Positions 49,310 to 56,142 of a stretch of 64,000 nt of DNA are shown in pieces (positions within the stretch are counted from its first letter, which is position 1; the number at the start of each line of letters is the position of its first letter). The DNA lies in the NCBI RefSeq assembly GCF_006439335.1, contig NZ_SAWY01000038.1:1-64000 (forward strand). The letters run 5' to 3'. The DNA is from Litorilituus lipolyticus (GTDB lineage Bacteria > Pseudomonadota > Gammaproteobacteria > Enterobacterales > Alteromonadaceae). Below the pieces are notes generated by a model. It saw only the letters and a program-made list of their open reading frames with translations. It did not search any database and had not been told where the DNA came from. A program made the translations under genes and the position numbers.

Positions 49310-49891
49310 TTAATTGTTTATCATCTGGTCTCGTCTATAACAAGTTAACGCATGGTCATTAATTAAACCACACGCTTGCAGGTGGGCATAACAAATGGTG
49401 GAGCCAAAGAATTTTATCCCTCGCTTTTTTAAATCTTTACTAATTTCATCTGATAGTTCAGTTGTAGCAGGGTAGTCAGATAACTCTTTTATCTCATTAA
49501 TTATTGGCGTATTGTCAACATAGCCCCATAAATAATTGCAGAAGCTGCCAAACTCTTTTTGAATTTCAATAAAAACCTTTGCATTATTAATTGCTGCATT
49601 TATTTTGGCTCTGTTTCTGATAATGCCATCATTTAGCATTAACTCTTCAACTTTTGCTTGATCAAATTGCGAAACTTCCACCACATCAAAATTTGCGAAC
49701 GCTTTCTTATAACCCTCACGCCTTTTTAAAATTGTGTACCAACTTAAACCCGCTTGAGCAGACTCTAAAATAAGAAACTCAAACATCTTTTTATCATCAC
49801 GAACAGGCACTCCCCATTCGTAATCATGATAAGCAACATAATCGGGTTTACTCAAGTCTAACCATGGGCAACGACAGTTTTTATCAGTCAT
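49310..49891 (-). CDS. tag: DNA-3-methyladenine glycosylase I
   Basis: 193 residues from the ATG at 49891, chosen because GAGGA lies just upstream and because the protein then starts MTDKNCRCPWLDLSKPDYVAYHDYEWG, the TagI N-terminus. A longer in-frame form from 49957 is unlikely. The zinc-snap Cys/His residues are CPW near the start and the His/Cys in ICYAHLQACGLINDHALTC. It excises 3-methyladenine in base excision repair. Confidence 0.93.
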   Translation of the reverse strand: MTDKNCRCPWLDLSKPDYVAYHDYEWGVPVRDDKKMFEFLILESAQAGLSWYTILKRREGYKKAFANFDVVEVSQFDQAKVEELMLNDGIIRNRAKINAAINNAKVFIEIQKEFGSFCNYLWGYVDNTPIINEIKELSDYPATTELSDEISKDLKKRGIKFFGSTICYAHLQACGLINDHALTCYRRDQMINN

Positions 49892-50057
49892 ATAATCCTC
49901 AATATTTGTATGAATTGGCTGATTTACTAGCAAGTTGTCTATTTTATTAGCAAACAATCATGAATCAGTGAAAATTCGTAAAATAGTACTTTACAACGTT
50001 AAGTAGAGACTTTAATATTCGCCTCGTCTTCAAGCAAGCATTTGTTTTAAGACGATT

Positions 50058-50148
50058 GGTGAGATGGCTGAGTGGTCGAAAGCACTGGTCTTGAAAACCA
50101 GCAAGGGTTTGTAGCCCTTCTAGGGTTCAAATCCCTATCTCACCGCCA
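50058..50148 (+). tRNA. tRNA-Ser(UGA)
   Basis: 91 bases forming a class II tRNA: acceptor arms GGTGAGA/TCTCACC, D arm, anticodon loop CTTGAAA with anticodon TGA at 50092-50094, a long variable arm, T arm GGTTCAAATCC, and encoded CCA at the end. It reads UCA codons. Its 3' end (50127-50148) is also the left attachment site of an integrated element. A second identical copy lies at 57523. Confidence 0.97.
50127..50148 (+). repeat. attL: 22-bp direct repeat in the tRNA-Ser 3' end
   Basis: Identical over 22 bases to 55428-55449. It covers the 3' side of the T arm, the acceptor strand and CCA. After insertion the tRNA is still complete. Confidence 0.88.
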
Positions 50149-50158
50149 CATTTAGATT

Positions 50159-50198
50159 AACCCGTTGATTTTATTAATTTAAAGTCAACGGGTTTTTT
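50159..50198 (+). terminator. Element-borne terminator behind tRNA-Ser
   Basis: A 10-bp stem (50159-50168 with 50185-50194), a 16-base loop and a T-run, immediately after attL. It lies inside the element and replaces the tRNA's own terminator, which is now at 55461-55488. Confidence 0.75.
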
Positions 50199-50211
50199 GC
50201 TTTTAAAAAGC

Positions 50212-50233
50212 TTAGCCACATAACTTAGTCACA
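50212..50233 (+). repeat. Direct repeats TTAGYCACA near attL (candidate arm-type sites)
   Basis: TTAGCCACA at 50212-50220 and TTAGTCACA at 50225-50233, starting 13 bases apart, just before the integrase start. A pair with the same spacing and orientation lies near attR at 55341-55362. They look like arm-type binding sites for the integrase. Confidence 0.5.
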
Positions 50234-50244
50234 CAAGGCAAGTT

Positions 50245-51135
50245 ATGAACAACATTTCACATTATTTATATCAATATCCTCAATCTAAAAACTATTATTT
50301 TCGTTTTCGTATACCTGTAAAATATAAGTCTTTGCTTGTAAAAGATAAAAAACACTTTACTTCAACCCTTAAAACGTCCGATATTAACGTAGCGCAATAT
50401 TTAGCTATTTTTATTAAAAGTAAAATATTTAAGGAGTTAAGCCACTTGGAAGCCAAGCCAGAAAATTATCAACCTGAAAATTGGGACTTTTATAAATACT
50501 TAAAAACTAAGTTTGATACTTATTTGTCGTGGGGTAAAAAACTAAGTGCTTCACAATCTTTCTCTGACGAAATAGACCAATTAAATGAAGTATCAACAAG
50601 TGATATGGGCGTTTATGAGGACTACTTGGAAACCCTCATAAATGATAAAGATAAAAAAGCAATGCTCTGTTTAAACAAGCAGATAGCCCACGCGCCTTAT
50701 ATGCTCAGTTATTTGGGTGATTACAATGATTTTTTATCTTCAAGGTTTCATTCTGACATTCATAAACGCTCAACAGAGCAACCACCACTATCAAAACCCA
50801 GTGAAGCAGAGCTGTTTTTTACTGAACAGCATTATGACGGTGAGTTTTATCAAGCATTACGGGATGACACCCCGACTGACTCACCTATTGCACTAAAAAG
50901 ATTTATGGCACGGCACGCGTGGATCGAATTAGAGTTTAAACAACACCTAATTAAGCAGTTAAAGGGCTTTAAACAGTCGTATAACCCTTTTAGTGATACT
51001 GTGACAGCCAAAGCCTATTCACCTACTGAATACGGCTCGTTTTTGGAGATAATAGAAACATTAAAAGAAACTCAACGTGTGATCAAAGACTTGAAGCAAG
51101 AAAAAGAAGAAAAACATAAAAGCCGAAGCTATTAG
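50245..51135 (+). CDS. Tyrosine integrase, N-terminal part (frameshifted)
   Basis: 296 residues, starting MNNISHYLYQYPQSKNYYFRFRIPVKY, the DUF6538 arm-binding N-terminus of large phage-type integrases. It ends at a TAG without a catalytic domain. The missing rest continues in the next reading frame: from about 51119 frame 2 reads KAEAIRLYQISFDFLYTQIGEDF and runs without a stop into the catalytic part. Removing one A from the four-A run at 51118-51121 would join the two into a single protein of about 604 residues. It is therefore a disrupted gene, a sequencing slip or a +1 frameshift. Place next to the tRNA is the expected one for the integrase. Confidence 0.8.
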   Translation: MNNISHYLYQYPQSKNYYFRFRIPVKYKSLLVKDKKHFTSTLKTSDINVAQYLAIFIKSKIFKELSHLEAKPENYQPENWDFYKYLKTKFDTYLSWGKKLSASQSFSDEIDQLNEVSTSDMGVYEDYLETLINDKDKKAMLCLNKQIAHAPYMLSYLGDYNDFLSSRFHSDIHKRSTEQPPLSKPSEAELFFTEQHYDGEFYQALRDDTPTDSPIALKRFMARHAWIELEFKQHLIKQLKGFKQSYNPFSDTVTAKAYSPTEYGSFLEIIETLKETQRVIKDLKQEKEEKHKSRSY

Positions 51136-51238
51136 GCTGTATCAAATATCGTTTGATTTTTTATATACACAGATTGGTGAAGACTTTGATATTTGTCAGT
51201 TCGATAAAAACAAAGCCGTTGAAGTAAAAAAAGCGGTA

Positions 51239-52060
51239 ATGAATAAAGAAACTAACCGAACAGATAAAGACGGTAACAAGGAATTAGCGGTAAAAACAAT
51301 TAACCGTTACTTAGTTAATTTTAATGCTTTTTTAAACTGGTGTTCAAACGAAGGGAAAATTGAAAAAAGTAATTTTTTTGTTGGATTAAAAATAAAAGAA
51401 ACAAAAAATAGTAAATCAAAACATAGACCCTACACCAGTGACGAAATAACCAAAGTAATGAACTATAAGCCTACACGCAGTAATGAGGCTGAAAAGATAC
51501 GTATTGACGCTTATTGGTTCCCGAAAGTAGCGTTATATACAGGTATGAGACTAAACGAGATTGCAGGGTTAACTGTTAATGATTTTAAACAAGAAAACGA
51601 TATTCATTATATTAATCTATTTGATAAAGACTTAAAAACAGAAACATCTGAACGTCACATTCCTATTCATTCAAAACTTATTGAGTTAGGTTTTTTAGAC
51701 TTTGTGGAGCAAAGGAAAAAAGATAAACAAAAAGTATTATTTAACCAAATACGGGCAGGTAAAAAGGTTGCAGGTAAAGACGGGTGGGGCGTAACTATTT
51801 CAAAGTGGTATAACCTTAATGTTGTTAAGAAAATTGGTATTGATAAACGAAATGAAAAAAACAATAACAAACTTGTTGATTTTCATGGTTTGAGACATAC
51901 TTTTTTATCTAAGTTTAAGCAGTTAGGTTTTTGCGACAACTTGGTTAAACAAATAGCGGGGCACGGCAAGGGGGACGATATAACCTTTGATGTATATGGC
52001 TCAGAGGTTACAACCAAAATATCAGCGCTAAAAGAAACAATAGAGAATATAGAATATTAA
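51239..52060 (+). CDS. Tyrosine integrase, C-terminal catalytic part (frameshifted)
   Basis: 273 residues from the first in-frame ATG; the frame is open further upstream to about 51119. It holds the end of the core-binding domain (VKTINRYLVNFNAFLNWC) and a complete catalytic domain: Arg in YTGMRLNEIAGL, HGLRHTFLSKF, GH in IAGHGKGD and the nucleophile Tyr in FDVYGSEV. All catalytic residues are intact, which suggests the frameshift is recent, artefactual or tolerated. On its own this part would lack arm binding. Confidence 0.82.
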   Translation: MNKETNRTDKDGNKELAVKTINRYLVNFNAFLNWCSNEGKIEKSNFFVGLKIKETKNSKSKHRPYTSDEITKVMNYKPTRSNEAEKIRIDAYWFPKVALYTGMRLNEIAGLTVNDFKQENDIHYINLFDKDLKTETSERHIPIHSKLIELGFLDFVEQRKKDKQKVLFNQIRAGKKVAGKDGWGVTISKWYNLNVVKKIGIDKRNEKNNNKLVDFHGLRHTFLSKFKQLGFCDNLVKQIAGHGKGDDITFDVYGSEVTTKISALKETIENIEY

Positions 52061-52116
52061 TGAACAAGTAATCCTAGTTTAGTTTTCGGCTGTAATTGTT
52101 TTCTTTTTCTTTATTG

Positions 52117-52198
52117 AAAACCGGCACGGTTTTGGGTTTCAAGGGGGAACCCTTTGACAAGTAGGGCGGTTTATTTTGAGGAACGAAAAATAAAGCCC
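52117..52198 (+). promoter_or_regulatory. Hairpin cluster upstream of the relaxase gene (candidate oriT or nick region)
   Basis: Three inverted repeats lie in 82 bases: 52117-52123 with 52127-52133 (7 bp, 3-base loop); 52134-52138 with 52148-52152 (5 bp); and 52164-52167 plus 52170-52177 with 52187-52198 (12 bp with a two-base bulge). The local GC content is higher than around it. The position just before a HUH-endonuclease gene fits an origin of transfer or a rolling-circle origin. No nick site is recognised. Confidence 0.45.
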
Positions 52199-52286
52199 CT
52201 ATCTTGAAAAGTGGTGTGTTTGTCAGTCTGATTTTGATTTTTTTAAAAGTGTGTTATTACATAATTAGAACAAATAAAAATTATGT

Positions 52287-53234
52287 ATGATAAAAAATTG
52301 GATCGTAAAAACTAAACAAATAAAACAAGGTGAAAAAGGCTTTTTAAACCACGTTAATTATTTAACGGATAACAACAAAGCAAGTCACGAATATTCAGCT
52401 ATCAAAGTGCTAAATAATGGTGCTAAAAATATTATAAAAGAAATTGATAAGAGAAAGTCTTATCGTAACGCACACGGGCTTAGTGGTGGCGGTGTGCGTA
52501 ATTTTTCTACTTCAATGGTATTATCCTTGCCCAGAGACATTAAACAGCCAACAACAAAAGAATGGGAAAAAATAGGGCTGTATACTATTAAAGAAATAGC
52601 AAAAAAGAATAATATTGATTTTGAAAAATTAAAAAATGTTTCTCATATCGTTTTACATAATGAAAGTGCCAGTCCAAGCAAACCCTCACACTTACATATT
52701 TTAATCTCTAATGTTTTAGACGTTGACGTTATCAAAGGCATATCACAAAAGAAAACCACCTTTACCGCTAAAAAAGCTTTTAACTATGCCGTTAAAAAAC
52801 TATTAAATGAAGATAACAATCAATACTTACCAGTCAATACAAAAACTAAAAATAAACCTCTGTTTGTAGTCCGTGCAGAAAAAGCGGAAAAGGTTATGCT
52901 ACTTTTTAAAAGCTTCAAGAATGATATTAATGATTGGTTTAGCGAAATCATTAATAAAAGAAATAGTTTTATATTGTCCACACTCGCTAAAAAAGCGGCT
53001 CAATCATTCAATGATTTTGATAACTCGATAGAAAATAAAAATAATAACTTACCTGATAAAGTGTTAACGGCTGTTGAAACCATTGAAGATTTAACAGCCG
53101 ATAATGAAACGGTTGAACTGTTAGCGTTACCAACGGGTCAAGAGCATATTGAACCAACCAAAGAAACAGAAAAAGTATCTACAAAAACAACCAGAAAACG
53201 AAGAAGGAGAACACCAAAACCAACAAATGAATAA
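52287..53234 (+). CDS. HUH relaxase/mobilisation-like protein
   Basis: 315 residues. The motif SHLHILISNV gives the hydrophobic-flanked His-x-His of HUH endonucleases; a candidate catalytic Tyr is in KIGLYTIKEIAKK, and a GGGVRNFSTSMVLSLP strand precedes it. The C-terminus is basic, ending KTTRKRRRRTPK. This looks like a small relaxase of a mobilisable element or a rolling-circle Rep. The presence of a separate RepL-like gene favours relaxase. The exact MOB family was not identified. Confidence 0.6.
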   Translation: MIKNWIVKTKQIKQGEKGFLNHVNYLTDNNKASHEYSAIKVLNNGAKNIIKEIDKRKSYRNAHGLSGGGVRNFSTSMVLSLPRDIKQPTTKEWEKIGLYTIKEIAKKNNIDFEKLKNVSHIVLHNESASPSKPSHLHILISNVLDVDVIKGISQKKTTFTAKKAFNYAVKKLLNEDNNQYLPVNTKTKNKPLFVVRAEKAEKVMLLFKSFKNDINDWFSEIINKRNSFILSTLAKKAAQSFNDFDNSIENKNNNLPDKVLTAVETIEDLTADNETVELLALPTGQEHIEPTKETEKVSTKTTRKRRRRTPKPTNE

Positions 53235-53296
53235 GGAGCTATTGATTTATTTTTTTTCTGTAATACTTTGTTAGTTATAGAAAAGGAATAAATAAA

Positions 53297-53602
53297 ATGA
53301 ATGGATTTGATGATTTTAAAAAGGAAGTATCGAAGAAAATAAAACAGCTACAATATCAAATTAAAAAGCTAACTCAGCAAAATGACGAGTTAATAAAAAC
53401 TAATAAAATTGTGAATGAATGGCTTAATATTTCAAGATCTCAAAACACCAAGCTAATAGCGGAACACTTTCAGTTAAAAAAAATAATTGCAGGACAAAAG
53501 CGAAAAATAAAAGAAATGTACGTAGTTGAAATAGATGAAGAATTAGAAATGCCGAAACTCTTAAAAAAGGAGATTAATAGAGAAGGTAATAATTTAAAAT
53601 AA
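53297..53602 (+). CDS. Small coiled-coil protein of the element
   Basis: 101 residues with a good AAGGA ribosome site. Residues 8-65 form a heptad-like coiled coil (KKIKQLQYQIKKLTQQNDELIKTNK). It is very rich in Lys, Glu and Gln. No family recognised. It follows the relaxase-like gene by 62 bases and may be a mobilisation accessory protein; that is inference from position. Confidence 0.55.
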   Translation: MNGFDDFKKEVSKKIKQLQYQIKKLTQQNDELIKTNKIVNEWLNISRSQNTKLIAEHFQLKKIIAGQKRKIKEMYVVEIDEELEMPKLLKKEINREGNNLK

Positions 53603-53638
53603 TTACCTTCTGGTTTAAATAATGAAGTTACTTAATTT

Positions 53639-54007
53639 TTATTCTTGTAGAGCTTTTGATAACCCAATAAGAGAGTGTTTTATTTCACTTTTACCTTGTT
53701 TGATCACAAGTTCGTTACCCTTTGCAAGAGCATTTGCCATCCAAAAATCATAACAAAAATTATAGCCTTCATTACTTGAATACCCAGCTTCTTTCCCATC
53801 AATAATAAAACGAGGGTATTTTAGTCTTTTTTCACTTTTTATACATACATTCCTATTTGGAAAAGTCGCTAAAGGAGTTACTTCAAAGATGATTTCAATC
53901 TCACCGTTACTTGCAACTTCTTTTCCAATGTTTACCCAATTTGGGTTGTTAGCATTTGCAGTTCCATAAGTAGTAATTAGAAGTAGAGCGATTAGTATTT
54001 TTTTCAT
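53639..54007 (-). CDS. Small exported protein of unknown function
   Basis: 122 residues with a clear signal peptide (MKKILIALLLITTYGTANA, cut near residue 20). The mature part has two cysteines that could pair (NVCIKSEK and YNFCYDFW) and a beta-rich character. A good AAGGA site precedes the ATG. It is 18 bases after the 80-residue gene on the same strand, so the two may form a unit. Function unknown; it may be a cargo gene of the element. Confidence 0.6.
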   Translation of the reverse strand: MKKILIALLLITTYGTANANNPNWVNIGKEVASNGEIEIIFEVTPLATFPNRNVCIKSEKRLKYPRFIIDGKEAGYSSNEGYNFCYDFWMANALAKGNELVIKQGKSEIKHSLIGLSKALQE

Positions 54008-54025
54008 ATTTTTCCTTAAATAACG

Positions 54026-54268
54026 TTATAATGTTTTTAGCCAATCTATAGGATACATATAAACAAAATCACCATAGATTTTTCTTGCTTTTTCAAACTC
54101 TATTGCACATTTTTTTTCATGATTTATAGAGTTTTTCTTTGCTAATTGCGCTGTTGTTATATCATTAAGCGATTTTTGAAAAGCTTTTTCAAACTTCCAA
54201 GTTGACATATACTCAACTCCGTCTTCTACGCATATGTAATGTCCATTATCAATTCGTTTATACGACAC
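54026..54268 (-). CDS. Small unknown protein with a perfect ribosome site
   Basis: 80 residues from a GTG at 54268. The sequence AAGGAGGT lies upstream at ideal distance, one of the strongest ribosome sites in the window, which supports this as a real gene. It starts SYKRIDNGHYICVEDGVEYMSTWKF and ends with an aromatic MYPIDWLKTL. No family recognised. It precedes the exported protein gene. Confidence 0.6.
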   Translation of the reverse strand: MSYKRIDNGHYICVEDGVEYMSTWKFEKAFQKSLNDITTAQLAKKNSINHEKKCAIEFEKARKIYGDFVYMYPIDWLKTL

Positions 54269-54347
54269 AATCTACCTCCTTATTATTTCCTTTTATTATT
54301 AATGGATTAGATAATATAAGCAACTAAAAGCCTTAAAATCAATTAAG

Positions 54348-54848
54348 TTATTTTACTGTTACTTTAATTATTTTCTTATATCCTTTTTCTACTTCAAGAT
54401 CTAAAAGTATTGGGTTAACTTTAAATAAAGAGTTACGTTTATTTTCTAATGAACCTTTCCAAGCAATATTTGAGTTAACAATATAGTAATTAGTTGTCCC
54501 GTCTTTTTTTACATTAATTATTTTATGACTTTTTAATAAATCAATTGACTGTCTTACATGTCTTTCTCCAACATTAAAAATCTTCGCTAAATCTTTTTGC
54601 GTAATATGAAACGTGTTTCGTTTATCCATATTTTCACATAAAAACAATAAGATAATAAATGACATTTTATTTTCTTTAAGTAATGCTCTTAATAGTTTTT
54701 GATAACGGTTAAAAAATTGAACATATTTATTAAGGTTTGATTGTTGTTGATATTTCTTTAATTCTGCTTCAAGTCTAATATTTCTCGTTTCTGCAAAATG
54801 TAGTTTTTTTTGTAGTTCTTTTATTTGATCTAACTGGTTTGTATTCAT
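54348..54848 (-). CDS. RepL-like winged-helix protein (plasmid replication type)
   Basis: 166 residues. An N-terminal coiled coil (about 4-45) leads to a winged-helix domain with ITQKDLAKIFNVGERHVRQSIDLLKSHKIINV, then YYIVNSNIAWKGSLENKRNSLFKVNP. The IAWKG pattern near the end recalls the RepL family of plasmid replication proteins. It may drive replication of an excised circular form or act as a regulator. AAAAGGA precedes the ATG. Confidence 0.5.
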   Translation of the reverse strand: MNTNQLDQIKELQKKLHFAETRNIRLEAELKKYQQQSNLNKYVQFFNRYQKLLRALLKENKMSFIILLFLCENMDKRNTFHITQKDLAKIFNVGERHVRQSIDLLKSHKIINVKKDGTTNYYIVNSNIAWKGSLENKRNSLFKVNPILLDLEVEKGYKKIIKVTVK

Positions 54849-55048
54849 ATTTAATCCTTTTATTTTTTTGGCTAATTAAAGGGATATCATATAAAAGACA
54901 TTTTTCAATAGGGGATCTATAACTTCCTGTTAATAGGCACTTATAGACCCTGTATTAAAAGTTAATAAATAGTCTAAATATCGGGGGAAAATGAATATTG
55001 ATTATTTTTTTCTATTCTAAGTATTATAAAAGGGAGTTTCAGATACAG

Positions 55049-55075
55049 AAAAACCAACTTAATTAGTTGGTTTTT
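55049..55075. terminator. Orphan terminator-like hairpin
   Basis: An 11-bp perfect stem (55049-55059 with 55065-55075) with A-run and T-run ends, so it is bidirectional. No protein gene on the plus strand feeds into it. It may end an unannotated transcript. Confidence 0.55.
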
Positions 55076-55340
55076 CGAAGGATTATTTTTCGCCAAAAAA
55101 ATATGAACACCTACCATTCAAATTAATATATTTAAAAATATTGTCAATAACCAAACCTAAAAGATTTACCAGTAAAAATATCTCTTAAATAAGTATTCAA
55201 TAAATATGAGATCACAACATATTAGAATACTTTTGTTATGAACGATCACTTTATTACAAAATCAAAGATTTTGAATGTTATCGCTTCGCTCACTGGTAAC
55301 AAGCGTAGCTTGTTCTTAGTTGAATAGTTTTTTAATAAAC

Positions 55341-55362
55341 TTAGCCACAAAAATCTGTCACA
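55341..55362 (+). repeat. Direct repeats near attR (candidate arm-type sites)
   Basis: TTAGCCACA at 55341-55349 and TCTGTCACA at 55354-55362, 13 bases apart. This copies the spacing and orientation of the pair at 50212-50233. Confidence 0.5.
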
Positions 55363-55427
55363 AAACTAAACGGGATGTTACGATATTTAATATATTCAAT
55401 AGGTTATGTGTCTTTAATGTAGCGGTG

Positions 55428-55449
55428 TCAAATCCCTATCTCACCGCCA
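55428..55449 (+). repeat. attR: 22-bp direct repeat of the tRNA-Ser 3' end
   Basis: Identical to 50127-50148. Upstream bases do not resemble a tRNA body, so this is only a 3' fragment and marks the chromosomal end of the element. Confidence 0.88.
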
Positions 55450-55460
55450 TATAAGAAAAA

Positions 55461-55488
55461 GCCCGTTACGAAAGTAACGGGCTTTTTT
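55461..55488 (+). terminator. Displaced original terminator of tRNA-Ser
   Basis: A 9-bp perfect stem (55461-55469 with 55474-55482, GCCCGTTAC) with a GAAA loop and six T's, 12 bases beyond attR. Its distance from the tRNA end sequence matches the terminator behind the second tRNA-Ser, so it was probably this tRNA's terminator before insertion. It now stands without an upstream gene. Confidence 0.8.
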
Positions 55489-55527
55489 GATTTAAGTCCA
55501 TTTGTAATCATACTTACTTAACGATAT

Positions 55528-56133
55528 TTACTGTTTTGTGAAAACTAATAATTGGTTATAAGCTGGCATTGCATAATCATTTTTTAAAACTAAGTTAGCT
55601 GATTCTGCTAATGTTAGAATTTCTTCTATATCTCTAATCCCACTTTTAATGTCTCGATTTTTTAGCCAAAGATCAAAATTAGCGTTACTTTCACTGGTAA
55701 ATTTACCTTGGTATTTGAAGGGGCCGTATATACAAACTGTGGCACCTGAGTTAAAGTTTTTAGCAACTTCCTGAAAAAAATCAATCACAAGAGGCCAACT
55801 TATAATATGCAGTGTATTGGCTGTAAAAAGGGCATCGAATGGTTCTATATTACTATTTTGTTTCCAACCTGTGTTTAAATCAATTTCAATTGGCTTTTTA
55901 ATATTTTTAGTAGGGGACGAATCTATCCACGCATTAATACCTTTGTGATTTATTATTAAATCACTGGGTTGCCAAGTAAGGTGTTTTAAATATTTTGCAA
56001 AATAAACTGCGTGTTGGCCAGTGCCTGAACCAATTTCCAGTAAATGTTTTGAATGCATAAGCTCTTTTGAAAGTACTGTTAATATAGGTGTTTTATTATT
56101 TTCACAAGCTTGCGAATAAGGTCGGTCAATCAT
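55528..56133 (-). CDS. DUF938 family SAM-dependent methyltransferase
   Basis: 201 residues. It opens RPYSQACENNKTPILTVLSKEL, then motif I LLEIGSGTGQHAVYFAKYL and LTWQPSDL, and later YGPFKYQGKFTSESNANFDLWLKNRD, which are the DUF938 signatures. The fold is a class I methyltransferase; substrate unknown. It lies 9 bases after the acetyltransferase gene on the same strand. Confidence 0.88.
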   Translation of the reverse strand: MIDRPYSQACENNKTPILTVLSKELMHSKHLLEIGSGTGQHAVYFAKYLKHLTWQPSDLIINHKGINAWIDSSPTKNIKKPIEIDLNTGWKQNSNIEPFDALFTANTLHIISWPLVIDFFQEVAKNFNSGATVCIYGPFKYQGKFTSESNANFDLWLKNRDIKSGIRDIEEILTLAESANLVLKNDYAMPAYNQLLVFTKQ

Positions 56134-56142
56134 AATGTTTTA

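Larger units (their letters stand above)
54849..55427. other. Gene-free right end of the element
   Basis: 579 AT-rich bases with no convincing gene. It holds an orphan terminator-like hairpin (55049-55075), a small inverted repeat AACAAGC/GCTTGTT (55298-55304 with 55308-55314), and the candidate arm-type repeats near attR (55341-55362). It could include a replication origin or a small RNA; nothing proves either. Confidence 0.5.
50127..55449 (+). mobile_element. tRNA-Ser-integrated mobilisable element (about 5.3 kb)
   Basis: A segment bounded by 22-bp direct repeats (50127-50148 and 55428-55449), the left one being the intact 3' end of tRNA-Ser. It contains a frameshifted tyrosine integrase next to the tRNA, a HUH relaxase-like gene with hairpins in front, a coiled-coil gene, two small minus-strand genes and a RepL-like winged-helix gene. 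It is the size and layout of a small integrative mobilisable element. No conjugation (type IV secretion), transposase or known defence genes are present. Confidence 0.82.

Noticed and set aside
50127..55449. Phage or defence island
   Set aside because: No capsid, terminase, lysis, restriction or known defence genes are present; the content fits a small mobilisable element.
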